NCBI GenBank assembly: GCA_013112725.1
Contig: JABFFZ010000047.1
Location: forward strand, 1 to 43,593
Reading direction: 5' to 3'
DNA length: 43,593 bases
From: Chloroflexota bacterium
GTDB lineage: Bacteria > Chloroflexota > Anaerolineae > Promineifilales > Promineifilaceae
Positions within the stretch are counted from its first letter, which is position 1. Every line of letters begins with the position of its first letter. Below are positions 25,158 to 33,172 of this stretch, piece by piece. A model generated the notes under the pieces. It did not search any database, was not told where the DNA came from, and worked only from the letters and a program-made list of their open reading frames with translations. The position numbers and the translations under genes were made by a program.

Positions 25158-26488
25158 GGGTGGTGAATGAGCAACTCCTCCCGGATTGCCTGCGCCAGCA
25201 GCCGAACCATTTCCGCCACCTGCACCTCGTCCACAATCAGCGGTGGGCCAAGCATGATGATGTCCCCGTCACGGCCGTCGGCGCACCCCTGCGAATGGTA
25301 TACCACCAAACCCAGGTCAAACGCCCGTTCCCAAATACGCCAATCGAGATGGTCTGTAGCCGGAAACGGCCGTTTCGTTCCCCTGTCCTGCACCAACTCA
25401 ATCCCCCAAAATAACCCCCGCCCGCGAATATCACCTACATTGGGATGGTCGGCCAATGATTGGCGCAGCAACCGCCCCATCAGTTCCCCCATCCGCGCCG
25501 CATTCTGCACCAACCCTTCGCGCTGGATGATGTGCAGCGTGGCTAAAGCAGCGGCGCAGCCCACGGCATGGTGACTAAACGTGCCGCCATGATTCCAATC
25601 GCCAAATTTCTGGCGAATCAACTCCACATCGTCATGTGTCGCGGCAATAAAACCGAGCGGGAAATAACCGCCGGCCAGCCCTTTGGACGTCACCAGGATG
25701 TCCGGCTGCACCTGCCAGTGATCAATGCCCCACCACCGGCCGGTACGCCCCAACCCCACCAACACCTCGTCAGCAATGAGCAGCACACCATACTGGTCAC
25801 AAATCTGGCGGATACGCAGCCAATAATCATCCGGCGGCGCCGCCGCGCCCAGGCTGGCGCCACTGATTGGTTCGGCAATGAAGGCGGCTACTTTGTCTGG
25901 GCCATGTTCCAAAATGGCCGCTTCCAGCCGGTTGGCGGCTTCCAGGCCAGAAACAGGATCGCGGTAAGGATAAGGCGGCGCAATATGGGGCATGTCGCGC
26001 AACATCTCCAGATACGGCGCGCGCAAACCGGGACGGCCGCTCACCGCCAACGCCCCCAATGTCATACCATGATAACTCTGCCAGCGGCCAATGATGAGGT
26101 GACGGCCGTTTTCCCCTCGTGCCTGCTGTATCTGCCGCGCCAGCTTAATGGCCCCTTCCACCACTTCTGAGCCACTGCTCAGGTAGAAGAAACGGGCATC
26201 CGGCATGGGTACCACTTCGGCTAACTCCGCCGACAACTGCTCCACAGGCTGGCTGGTGAACATGAGGGCGTGGACGTAGGCAGCGCGGTAAGCCTGGGTG
26301 GCCATGGCGTGAACGATTTCGCTACGGCCGTGCCCCACATTCACCACCAGCGGGCCCCCGGAACCGTCCAGGTACCGTTTGCCGCTTTGATCGTAGAGGT
26401 AAATGCCTTCGCCATGTGAAATAAGGGGACGGCCGTGATCCATCTTGCGATAAAAGACACGGCCGTGAGGATGTTTATAGAGGTTCAT
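25154..26488 (-). CDS. Class III PLP-dependent aminotransferase
   Basis: A 444-residue fold-type I enzyme. Motifs: GSGGPLVVNVGHG, FYLSSGSEVVEGAIKLARQ (phosphate contact), SYHGMTLGALAVSG, EPISGA, LLIADEVLVGLGRTGRWWG (Asp near the PLP nitrogen) and the PLP-lysine motif VTSKGLAGGYFPLG. The family includes ornithine, GABA, beta-alanine and omega-amino-acid transaminases; substrate cannot be fixed from sequence. The decayed KtrB start overlaps its stop codon. Several ACGGCCGT octamers lie inside. Confidence 0.88.
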   Translation of the reverse strand: MNLYKHPHGRVFYRKMDHGRPLISHGEGIYLYDQSGKRYLDGSGGPLVVNVGHGRSEIVHAMATQAYRAAYVHALMFTSQPVEQLSAELAEVVPMPDARFFYLSSGSEVVEGAIKLARQIQQARGENGRHLIIGRWQSYHGMTLGALAVSGRPGLRAPYLEMLRDMPHIAPPYPYRDPVSGLEAANRLEAAILEHGPDKVAAFIAEPISGASLGAAAPPDDYWLRIRQICDQYGVLLIADEVLVGLGRTGRWWGIDHWQVQPDILVTSKGLAGGYFPLGFIAATHDDVELIRQKFGDWNHGGTFSHHAVGCAAALATLHIIQREGLVQNAARMGELMGRLLRQSLADHPNVGDIRGRGLFWGIELVQDRGTKRPFPATDHLDWRIWERAFDLGLVVYHSQGCADGRDGDIIMLGPPLIVDEVQVAEMVRLLAQAIREELLIHHP

Positions 26489-26505
26489 ACTTCCTCTGAT
26501 CGTTG

Positions 26506-26963
26506 CTACTTCGGCTGTAACAAGATATAAAGATTAGCCATTAAATCCCAGGCCAGATGCAAATCTTCCTGTGACACCTGGATATTAACTGATGTTATGG
26601 TCGGATCATTAACGTAAAACAAATCACTCTCCATGCCAGTGATGACAACCGCATGGGGTGTATCTTCAAACCAATAGGGTAATTCACGGTGCGAACCAGC
26701 ACAATAGGAGGTATATCGGCAGCAATTGCTTGTGTCAGGTCTACAAGTTGACCTTCACCGTAGGTTACTCGCAGACTTTTAGAGGCTAAAGATTGAACAC
26801 GCGGCCCCGGTGTACCCACACCTGGAATGGTCTTTAATTTTCGCGCCAGGCTTTTTTGTTTCGCTTCCATGCCCCAATAAGCCAGAACCATCTCCACGCA
26901 AGCGGGCAAACAATAACCCGTCTCAAACTGCAACCGGTGCGGGACGGCTAAGCGCTTGTGCAT
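26506..26963 (-). pseudogene. C39-like cysteine peptidase, single-base frameshift
   Basis: Reading from 26963, FETGYCLPACVEMVLAYWG carries the catalytic-Cys region of C39/papain-like peptidases. After APVV-type IVLVRTV the frame breaks: the observed GTGAATTACCC would give VELPYWFEDTPHAVVITG and LFYVNDPT (catalytic His and Asp region) if one T were restored near 26686. The shifted frame then runs on to a stop at 26506. As written, the protein ends early after 122 residues with a wrong tail. Either a recent mutation or a sequencing error. Its start overlaps the preceding gene by 41 bases. Confidence 0.75.
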
Positions 26964-27294
26964 GGTCTCTAATTTCCTTAGCTAACTGATCGTCTACCAG
27001 CAAAATTCCCGTTTCAGTGTCTACATCAACCGTACCGGCCTGTCTTAATACCCCCCCGTTTGTTGAACCCAACACAACCGGAACACGCCAGTAGAACTTT
27101 TCACTGGCGTTAATCAGCAGCGGGGCTTCACCGCAAAGCATGTTCCCCACATTATCAACAACCCACCGCGTTACCATACGGCTGGCTGTTTGTGCATCTA
27201 TTCGTATCCGCGAAGCGGCAGCCAGGGAATTCTTTAACGTTTCCAGGTTTTGCAAACCCTCACCTGTGAGCGTGATCATCACTTGTTCCATCAT
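26923..27294 (-). CDS. Unknown partner protein of the C39-like peptidase
   Basis: A 123-residue protein. The N-terminal half looks helical (EGLQNLETLKNSLAAASRIR); the C-terminal half has WRVPVVLGSTNGG and GTVDVDTETGILLVDDQLAKEI, a pattern I associate with small proteins encoded beside peptidase or toxin genes, without a known function. A GAGG ribosome site precedes two tandem ATG codons. The long overlap with the next gene suggests the two are a coupled pair, perhaps toxin-antitoxin- or substrate-processing-like; this is speculation. Confidence 0.6.
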   Translation of the reverse strand: MMEQVMITLTGEGLQNLETLKNSLAAASRIRIDAQTASRMVTRWVVDNVGNMLCGEAPLLINASEKFYWRVPVVLGSTNGGVLRQAGTVDVDTETGILLVDDQLAKEIRDHAQALSRPAPVAV

Positions 27295-27317
27295 ACCTAC
27301 CTCACTTTAGTGACCCA

Positions 27318-27323
27318 ATTATA
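27318..27323 (-). promoter_or_regulatory. Possible -10 element (TATAAT) on the minus strand
   Basis: A perfect TATAAT reading leftwards lies 24 bases before the start of the partner gene; no good -35 at normal spacing. Confidence 0.35.
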
Positions 27324-27430
27324 ATACCGATTACCAGGAAAGTTCACTTTATACTTGCTGGGGGCACAAATTGACAATCCTACCAAAGAGAAAAATGTCA
27401 GATCACTCCTTTGCCAGTATCGTTAATCTG

Positions 27431-28183
27431 CTACCGGTACAAACCGGTGGGGTCGAGTTCTTCGCGGACGATGCGTAGTTCATCTACTGTGGGCGGCGTC
27501 ATGTCGCGCAAGGTAGGGGAAACGCGCAGGGGCCAGCCCACGTCGGCCTGAATGGAATCCACCGTCTCGCCAGGCGCAATTTCGATCAGAGTCATTTCGT
27601 GTTCCTCGTTGGCAAAATCAAACAGCGCCCGGTCAGTAATCACCAACTGCGGGCCGCCGCCAGGGATACCCGCGCGGTCAGCCGTATGGCCTGGGCTGGT
27701 GACAAAATCCACTTTGTTCACAAACGCCCGCCCTTTCAGCCGCATAATCATAAAAATTTTGTGGGCGTTAATGGCAATCTCGCACGCGCCGCCCGAACCG
27801 GGCAGGCGTGTCTTGGGCGCGGCATAGTCGCCAATCACCGTCGTGTTCAAATTGCCATATTTATCAATTTGCGCCCCGCCCAACAAGGCCACATCCACCA
27901 GGCCACCTTGCAGATAATACATGAACAGGTCGGCCATGCTCACCACCGAGGTGGCGTCGCTGACCAGGGTCGGGTCGCCAATGGACAGCGGCAGCCGCGC
28001 CGGGTGCGCGCCATAGACGCCGCTCTCATACACCAGTTCCAGTTCGGGCGCATGGCTGCGCTGCGCCAGATTACAGGCAATGTTGGGCAGCCCCACGCCC
28101 ACAAAAACGACGCGGCTGCCTTTCAGCGCCCGCGCCGCGTTCACAATCATCAGTTCCGAGGGAGAATAGTCATTGTTATCCAC
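27431..28183 (-). CDS. Family I CoA-transferase, beta subunit
   Basis: A 250-residue beta subunit. VVFVGVGLPNIACNLAQR, LELVYESGVYGA (the catalytic Glu of family I CoA-transferases lies in this ESG motif) and LGGAQIDKYGNLNTTVIG are present, as in glutaconate, 3-oxoacid or steroid-ring (IpdB-like) CoA-transferases. Together with the upstream alpha subunit it should move CoA between acyl groups; the substrate is unknown. It is downstream of the alpha subunit on the same strand, separated by a repeat. Confidence 0.88.
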   Translation of the reverse strand: MDNNDYSPSELMIVNAARALKGSRVVFVGVGLPNIACNLAQRSHAPELELVYESGVYGAHPARLPLSIGDPTLVSDATSVVSMADLFMYYLQGGLVDVALLGGAQIDKYGNLNTTVIGDYAAPKTRLPGSGGACEIAINAHKIFMIMRLKGRAFVNKVDFVTSPGHTADRAGIPGGGPQLVITDRALFDFANEEHEMTLIEIAPGETVDSIQADVGWPLRVSPTLRDMTPPTVDELRIVREELDPTGLYR

Positions 28184-28196
28184 AAAAACCTCGAAC

Positions 28197-28277
28197 TGTC
28201 ATTCCGACGAGTCTTTTAGGAGGAATCCATACCTACAGTTACAACGGAGGGATTCCTCAGACGACCTCGGGATGACA
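28197..28277. repeat. Palindromic element between the CoA-transferase genes
   Basis: Ends TGTCATTCCGA and TCGGGATGACA and inner GGAGGAATCC / GGATTCCTC form a long imperfect inverted repeat of about 80 bases, MITE- or REP-like, with ends resembling those of widespread bacterial palindromic repeats. It separates the two subunit genes and could stabilise or terminate the transcript. Confidence 0.7.
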
Positions 28278-28278
28278 T

Positions 28279-29220
28279 TTAAGCATAACGGCCGTAATTC
28301 ACCCCATCCGCCCACAATTCACCCGGCGCCAACGTAGCCAGCCGTTCTTTGCCCAACTTCTCCAGGTAAACACCCCGGTCGGGCACACCGTACACCCACT
28401 CTTGCAGCCACGCTTCCGTGCTGGCCTGGTCACGGGACATCTTATCCCATTCCAGGTAAGCGGTATTGTCCCGGTCATAATAGCCCTGCACATAGCTGGG
28501 ATGCGCCCCATACGGCTCAACTACCACCGCATCCACCACCAGCCCCGGAATCAAGGTGCGGTTCGGGTCGCGGCGGATGATGTCTTCAGCCACAATTTCT
28601 TCCACCACGATCACTACTTTTTTGGCGGCAAAGGCCACCTCTTTTTGCATCCCTAACAGGCCCCATAACTGCGTATTGCCCTGCGCGTCAGCGCGTTGCG
28701 CGTGCAAGAAGGCCACGTCCGGGTTGATGGGCGGCACAACGGCAATCTCGTCCTCGCCGTAGGGGTTGTGCAAGAACTTGATGTCCGGGTTGGCTTTAGG
28801 CAGGTCGGTGGCGGTGTAACTGCGCAGAGGGAAAAAGGGTAGTTTGCTGGCCCCGGCGATATAACGGCCGACCATGCCAAAATGGGAATACTCTTCCAAT
28901 TCTAGCGGCTGCGGAATGCCCTTTTCCACCGCCCGGCGGATGCAATGCAGATTGCCCACACCGGGATTGCCCAGGTAGCTAAACACCATCTTGCGGGCTA
29001 CCCCCGCCGCCACCATCTGGTCATACACCAAATCTGGCGTCATGCGCACCAGCGTCAAATCTTTTTTGCCCTGGCGAATAATCTCATGCGCGGCTGCAAA
29101 ACAGATGAAGGCGGTAAAACCCTCGATAGCAACCACACTGCCACCGGCCACAAAACGGCTCACGGCCGTTGCCATATCCATCACTTTTGGCGAAGATGAA
29201 GTGCCAGCCAATTCATTCAT
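28279..29220 (-). CDS. Family I CoA-transferase, alpha subunit
   Basis: A 313-residue alpha subunit: VAGGSVVAIEGFTAFICFAAAHEIIRQGKKDLTLVRMTPD (CoA-binding Rossmann-like region), NPDVAFLHAQRADAQGNTQLWG and EEIVAEDIIRRDPNRTLIPGLVVDAVVVEPYGAHPS. The layout fits IpdA/GctA-type subunits of the glutaconate/steroid CoA-transferase group. It pairs with the beta subunit downstream. Substrate unknown. Confidence 0.87.
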   Translation of the reverse strand: MNELAGTSSSPKVMDMATAVSRFVAGGSVVAIEGFTAFICFAAAHEIIRQGKKDLTLVRMTPDLVYDQMVAAGVARKMVFSYLGNPGVGNLHCIRRAVEKGIPQPLELEEYSHFGMVGRYIAGASKLPFFPLRSYTATDLPKANPDIKFLHNPYGEDEIAVVPPINPDVAFLHAQRADAQGNTQLWGLLGMQKEVAFAAKKVVIVVEEIVAEDIIRRDPNRTLIPGLVVDAVVVEPYGAHPSYVQGYYDRDNTAYLEWDKMSRDQASTEAWLQEWVYGVPDRGVYLEKLGKERLATLAPGELWADGVNYGRYA

Positions 29221-29249
29221 TCCATTTCATCCTGAAGGTCAGACGCTAC

Positions 29250-29627
29250 TCAACGAATGACAATGACTTGTATACCCGCCTGTACCCCTTGCCAGACACG
29301 ATCAGCAGTAGCCGCAGCAATATTTCGCTGCATCGCTAATGATAAACAGGCACGGTCCGCCAATGACAACCCTAACGGCCGTGTCTGCGGTTGCAAAGAC
29401 GCCGCCAGAGCCGCCTGTTCCGGGGAAAAAGGCACAATCTCGATAGAAGTAGCTAAAATCTGCTTGAGTACCAGATGAGCATCATGTCCATCTCGGACAA
29501 ATCGCCCAATTACTTCACTCAAATTCACGGTTGACAGGCAAGAATCTCCTAAAAATGAGGCCACTTGCTCATGCCCGGTTTCCCGAAACAGATACGCCAA
29601 CAGCGCAGAGGCATCTAGCGCGATCAT
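29250..29627 (-). CDS. PIN-domain toxin, VapC/FitB-like
   Basis: A 125-residue PIN protein: MIALDASALLAYLFRETG (first Asp), STVNLSEVIGRFVRDG (Glu), LSLADRACLSLA (Asp) and AATADRVW (Asp). The complete acidic set indicates a working RNase. Its start overlaps the antitoxin end by four bases. Different PIN subgroup from the toxin at 5528. Confidence 0.85.
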   Translation of the reverse strand: MIALDASALLAYLFRETGHEQVASFLGDSCLSTVNLSEVIGRFVRDGHDAHLVLKQILATSIEIVPFSPEQAALAASLQPQTRPLGLSLADRACLSLAMQRNIAAATADRVWQGVQAGIQVIVIR

Positions 29628-29875
29628 TCCAGCGTGGCCTCCTGACGCCTTTCAGCTATAAGAGTCTCTACTACATTAGTGGGTTTGTTATCCCCATAAA
29701 GCTGATCAACCCAGGCTTGCAAGTCGGTCGCTGGTATAGAGGAGGCGTCCTGACTGACAACGGCCGTCAAAATTGCCCGCGCCTCCGCCTCCATACTACG
29801 CCCCGCTTTAGCCGCCCGCACACGTAATCGGGCATGAACATCATCTGGTAAATTGCGAATGTTGAGAATTGCCAT
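29624..29875 (-). CDS. FitA-like ribbon-helix-helix antitoxin
   Basis: About 83 residues from the ATG at 29875, which has a GGAGG ribosome site; the upstream ATG at 29887 would put the site inside the coding part. AILNIRNLPDDVHARLRVRAAKAGRSMEAEARAIL is the FitA/Arc-type ribbon-helix-helix motif, followed by a toxin-binding tail. It would bind its own promoter and neutralise the adjacent PIN toxin. Confidence 0.85.
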   Translation of the reverse strand: MAILNIRNLPDDVHARLRVRAAKAGRSMEAEARAILTAVVSQDASSIPATDLQAWVDQLYGDNKPTNVVETLIAERRQEATLE

Positions 29876-29921
29876 ATCAGCCTCCATTTGCTTGCATTGT
29901 AGGCATTGTGGGCAATGGCGT

Positions 29922-29973
29922 CAAATGGGAGATGGGAGATTAAATAAAGATTCAATCTCCCATCTCCCATCTC
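29922..29973. repeat. Snapback repeat of GGGAGAT words
   Basis: TGGGAGATGGGAGATTAAA is mirrored by TCAATCTCCCATCTCCCATCTC between the antitoxin gene and the next inverted repeat. Confidence 0.8.
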
Positions 29974-29987
29974 GTTAGTGGCACGAA

Positions 29988-30090
29988 GTTTTCGCCACCT
30001 CCCCAGGACTACAACGGATGGAGAAATAAGCGGATAAATTTCCAGAGAAATCCGCTCATTTCTTTATCCGCTGTAGTCATGGCGAAAAAC
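29988..30090. repeat. Long imperfect inverted repeat, MITE-like
   Basis: Arms of 40-48 bases (29988-30035 and 30050-30090) share GTTTTCGCC, GACTACAACGGAT, GAAATAAGCGGAT and their complements with small differences and one internal bulge. Lies just downstream of the rocA stop codon; no coding capacity. Could be a defective mobile element or a transcription end. Confidence 0.7.
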
Positions 30091-30109
30091 TAATGACACA
30101 AACTAATCC

Positions 30110-31675
30110 CTAATCAACCACCGTCTGGCTTTGTTCGTGCATATATTGTTGCACGTAGTAGAAGCTGCCGGCCGCTTTGCCGGTGCTGCCGCTGCCTTTC
30201 CAGCCGCCAAAGGATTGGTAGCCCGGCCATGCACCCGTTGTCGCCCCGGAAGCTCGGTTCACATACAGCACCCCGGCCTGGATGTTGTCCAGGAACCACT
30301 GCTGTTCAGTTTTATCCTCGCTGAAGAAGCCGGCCGTCAGACCATAATCCACATCATTCGCCAACGCCATCGCCTCATCCAATTCTTCATACCCGGCAAC
30401 AGTGACGATGGGCAGGAACATCTCTGTTTTCCACAGATTGTGGGTGAGCGGCAGGTTGTCTACGATGGTGGGGGCCACGTAGTAGCCATTACCCACTTCC
30501 AGCACTTCGCCGCCAAAGACCACGTCACCGTTGGCGTGCAGGTCGGCCACAAAACGTTTGTAATCTTCAAACGCCCCTTTGTTAGCCACCGGCCCCATCC
30601 AGTTTTCTTTGATGGTGGGATCGCCGACGTTAATCTGACTGGTCTGGTCTAGCAGTTTGCCCATGAACTGCTCTTTGACACTGTGGTGGACGTAGACGCG
30701 GGAGCAGGCAGAACATTTTTGCCCTTGCAGGCCAAAGGCGGAGCGCATGACGCCGGTGGCCGCTTTGTCCAGGTCGGCTTTTTTGCTGATGATGGTGGGG
30801 TTTTTGCCGCCCATTTCGGCGATGACGGGGCGGGGGTAACGGCCGTTGGCAAACGACCTGATAATGTGCATGCCCACATCATAACTGCCGGTAAAGGTGA
30901 TGCCGTCCACGCCGGGATGGTCAATCAGACCTTGCCCCACCACGCTGCCGCCACCGGTGAGGAAGTTGAACACACCATCCGGGATGCCCGCGTCCCGCAG
31001 ACATTGGGTGATAAACCAGGCGGTCAGCGGTGTGTCCGTCGCCGGTTTGAGGACGACGGTATTGCCTGCCACCAATGCCGCGCTGGTCGGCCCACCGGCC
31101 AATGCACCGGGGAAGTTAAACGGGGAAATGACCACCCACACGCCGTAGGGTTTGAGCATACTGCGGTTGTGGTGTTTGTCGCTTTCGGCGAGCAGGGGGA
31201 AGTTGAAGTTGTTATTTTTCTCGATGGCGTCACAGTTGTAGCGGAACAGGTCGGCCGTTTCTTCCACGTCGCCCAGCGCTTCCAGCCGGTTCTTGCCGAT
31301 TTCCAGGCTCATGTTGGCGCCCATTTCAAAGAGGCGGTCGCTCATCAGGTCGGCTGCTTTGCGCAGGATGGCTACACGCTCTTGCCACGGCCGTGCGCTC
31401 CAGGCGGGGAAGGCAGCGCGGGCGGCGGCGACGGCCGCATCCACATGCTCCTGTGTACCCTTCTGAAAATGGCCCATCACCCAATCCAGGTTCACCGGGC
31501 TGCGCTTTTCAAACGTCTTGTCGGTAAACACTTCCTGCCCGTTGATAAACATGGGGTAGGTTTTGCCAAAGTCGGCTTTGGCCTGCGCTACCGCTTCTTC
31601 ATAATACTCGTGCAGCAGCGGGTCGGGGCTGGCCAGGGTGGAATAGGTTACTTTGAATTTTTTACGTTCGGTCAT
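30110..31675 (-). CDS. rocA: L-glutamate gamma-semialdehyde (P5C) dehydrogenase
   Basis: A 521-residue aldehyde dehydrogenase. SPVNLDWVMGHFQKGTQEHVDAAV, WVVISPFNFPGALAGGPTSAAL, LKPATDTPLTAWF, GITFTGSYDVG, the general base EMGGKNPTI and catalytic Cys GQKCSACSR are present; the length and motifs fit RocA/PruA-type 1-pyrroline-5-carboxylate dehydrogenases, which oxidise glutamate semialdehyde to glutamate in proline and arginine breakdown. A GGAG ribosome site precedes the ATG. No proline dehydrogenase gene is visible in the window. Confidence 0.9.
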   Translation of the reverse strand: MTERKKFKVTYSTLASPDPLLHEYYEEAVAQAKADFGKTYPMFINGQEVFTDKTFEKRSPVNLDWVMGHFQKGTQEHVDAAVAAARAAFPAWSARPWQERVAILRKAADLMSDRLFEMGANMSLEIGKNRLEALGDVEETADLFRYNCDAIEKNNNFNFPLLAESDKHHNRSMLKPYGVWVVISPFNFPGALAGGPTSAALVAGNTVVLKPATDTPLTAWFITQCLRDAGIPDGVFNFLTGGGSVVGQGLIDHPGVDGITFTGSYDVGMHIIRSFANGRYPRPVIAEMGGKNPTIISKKADLDKAATGVMRSAFGLQGQKCSACSRVYVHHSVKEQFMGKLLDQTSQINVGDPTIKENWMGPVANKGAFEDYKRFVADLHANGDVVFGGEVLEVGNGYYVAPTIVDNLPLTHNLWKTEMFLPIVTVAGYEELDEAMALANDVDYGLTAGFFSEDKTEQQWFLDNIQAGVLYVNRASGATTGAWPGYQSFGGWKGSGSTGKAAGSFYYVQQYMHEQSQTVVD

Positions 31676-31741
31676 GGTTCACTCCTTGTGGGGGTTATAG
31701 GTTCTTAAAAATAGTGGGCGATCTGGTGGGATCACGTCCGT

Positions 31742-31747
31742 ATTATA
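31742..31747 (-). promoter_or_regulatory. Possible -10 element (TATAAT) of rocA
   Basis: A perfect TATAAT reading leftwards, about 67 bases before the rocA start; the -35 region is weak at normal spacing. Confidence 0.4.
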
Positions 31748-31831
31748 TCTTGCCGCGTTTGGGCAGGCACATGACAAAACGCGGCCATCAGACAGGCAAA
31801 CGTAATGAGGGGGGTGGGGTACGGCCGTTTA

Positions 31832-32197
31832 TCAGGCGGTGTTGATACGGCTTGTTATGGCCTGCTGGCTTTTACTTTGGAACGCTTCAATAAAGGTTTG
31901 CGCCTCTTTCAGGGGTAAATCCTCGGAAAGGTTGATCACCATGCGCTCACCGGCATGATGCTCAAATATCATCACCAGCGGCGCGGGTTCCACATAGCCC
32001 AAAGCCATGCCCAACAATGTTTTGGTTGCCAGTTTAATGTTGGCCTGCGTTAGCGCAGCGTCATGGTAAACACCATGAAAAAGGTGTGCTTTATCCGGTA
32101 TTTGCGCGGCCAATGTATCATCCGCCGTCTGCAAGGCCAGGAAATCGGCCAATGCGTCTAAATTCTTGTCGGTAAGGGTCATTTCATTATTTTTCAT
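31832..32197 (-). CDS. Unknown small protein, paired with the next upstream gene
   Basis: About 121 residues from the ATG at 32197; a longer frame from 32260 overlaps the preceding gene more deeply. No signal peptide, TM helix or recognised motif; helical, with LVMIFEHHAGERMVINLSEDLPLKEAQTFIEAF. It overlaps the end of the DUF7718-like gene by 11 bases, so the two form a translationally coupled pair, possibly a toxin-antitoxin-like unit. Function unknown. Confidence 0.55.
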   Translation of the reverse strand: MKNNEMTLTDKNLDALADFLALQTADDTLAAQIPDKAHLFHGVYHDAALTQANIKLATKTLLGMALGYVEPAPLVMIFEHHAGERMVINLSEDLPLKEAQTFIEAFQSKSQQAITSRINTA

Positions 32198-32510
32198 GCA
32201 GCCTATCCTCATAGTTCTGGCGGTAAGTAAGCCAGAACTGTTTGATATGCGTAATCGCATCGGTCAATGCCATATTTTTGTCTATGGCCGGTTGGGGAAT
32301 CTTTTTTTGTTCCCCTGAGGGGGATAGAACATCCCGATGAAAAAAGCCATGTGCTTCATCAAATCGCACAATAGCCCGCCATTTACCCTCGATAAATGCT
32401 TCATACTGGATAACAACAATAGAAAGAACCTGCCCTTGTTCTTTCACAAAATGAATGCGTAAACGGTCTATGCCCGTCTCAAAGTCTTGTATCTAGAACT
32501 TCTCAGCCAT
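32187..32510 (-). pseudogene. DUF7718-like protein with a nonsense codon near the start
   Basis: From the ATG at 32510 the frame reads MAEKF, then TAG at 32495-32493, then IQDFETGIDRLRIHFVKEQGQVL and continues through EAFIEGKWRAIVRFDEAHGFFHRDVL to a C-terminal helical part. The KWRxxVRFDxAHGFxHRD pattern matches a small conserved family (DUF7718 as I recall). The conserved part begins before the only in-frame internal start (GTG at 32447), so the stop probably inactivates the gene or forces a truncated product of 86 residues. A former Gln codon is the likely origin of the TAG. Confidence 0.6.
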
Positions 32511-32547
32511 GATTTACCATGATTTATTGTAACATAATGACCGTCAA

Positions 32548-32581
32548 AGACCCGAAGGGTTTTTAGAAACCCTTCGGGTCT
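32548..32581. repeat. Hairpin element, copy 3 (AGACCCGAAGGGTTT arms)
   Basis: Perfect 15-bp arms 32548-32562 and 32567-32581 around TTAG, followed by CTGAACG-type sequence; same family as 14701 and 42572. Lies between the DUF7718-like locus and the TIR remnant. Confidence 0.8.
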
Positions 32582-32642
32582 GAACGTAAAATGGTAGGGG
32601 CGGGACAGCGCGGGCGAATGATGGATGGTACGCACGGCATTG

Positions 32643-33134
32643 TCACCACGCCGCCTCATACTGTCCGCCAAACGGAGTGCGCTGGTAGCCCCGCCACAGC
32701 GGGGGCAGGTCACACGGCTGCACCTCCAGCGGATAAAACTGGATTTTGCCCGCCTGTTCCAGTTCAATGGCCACATTCGTCTCCCGCCGCTGCGCCAGGT
32801 CTGCATCCTGGTGGGCATGGCTGATGAACACCTGGCGGGGATTGCGGACTTTGGGGACGGGCGGTCGTGTGGCGGGTCGGGGTGCGGCGGGGCCAAAGTG
32901 AGTGGGGAAGGGCAACGGCCGTTCCCGCTGTAAAACCGTCAATAAACGCTCCTCTTCCCCCTGCCGGTAACAGTAGGCCACCAGGTCGGCTATCCTATGT
33001 GATTTACGCTGCCCACTGCCAAAATCGTTGTGAACGGTGGGAAACTCCACCAGGCAGAGCATGATGATTTCTTCATCGCTGAAGTAATCGGTGAGGAAGT
33101 AGACGAGTTTGGCGCGGTCAACGGGTTCGGTCAT
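32643..33134 (-). pseudogene. EAD-TIR protein with an internally deleted TIR domain
   Basis: The N-terminal 80 residues (LVYFLTDYFSDEEIIMLCL, KSHRIADLVAYCYRQG) look like an effector-associated, death-like adaptor domain. A TIR domain then begins (RQVFISHAHQDADLAQR) but jumps directly to its C-terminal part (RRETNVAIELEQAGKI, PCDLPPLWRGYQRTPFGGQYEA). The middle of the TIR fold, roughly 60 residues including the loop that shapes the NAD site, is missing, though the likely catalytic Glu in RRET remains. The deletion is in frame. Such EAD-TIR proteins belong to multi-part bacterial conflict systems; no partner genes are seen here. Confidence 0.6.
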
Positions 33135-33172
33135 CGGTAATCAGTAATCGGTTATCGGTAATCGGTTAACGG
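33134..33172. repeat. GTAATCGG word repeat
   Basis: Five near-copies of CGGTAATCGGTTA between the TIR remnant and the membrane protein gene, overlapping the latter's stop codon. Confidence 0.7.

Noticed and set aside
26670..26695. Programmed frameshift in the C39-like gene
   Set aside because: No slippery heptamer or following structure is evident; a lost base explains it more simply.
30683..31708. Long open frame on the plus strand (about 340 codons)
   Set aside because: Antisense shadow of the aldehyde dehydrogenase; no protein family signature.
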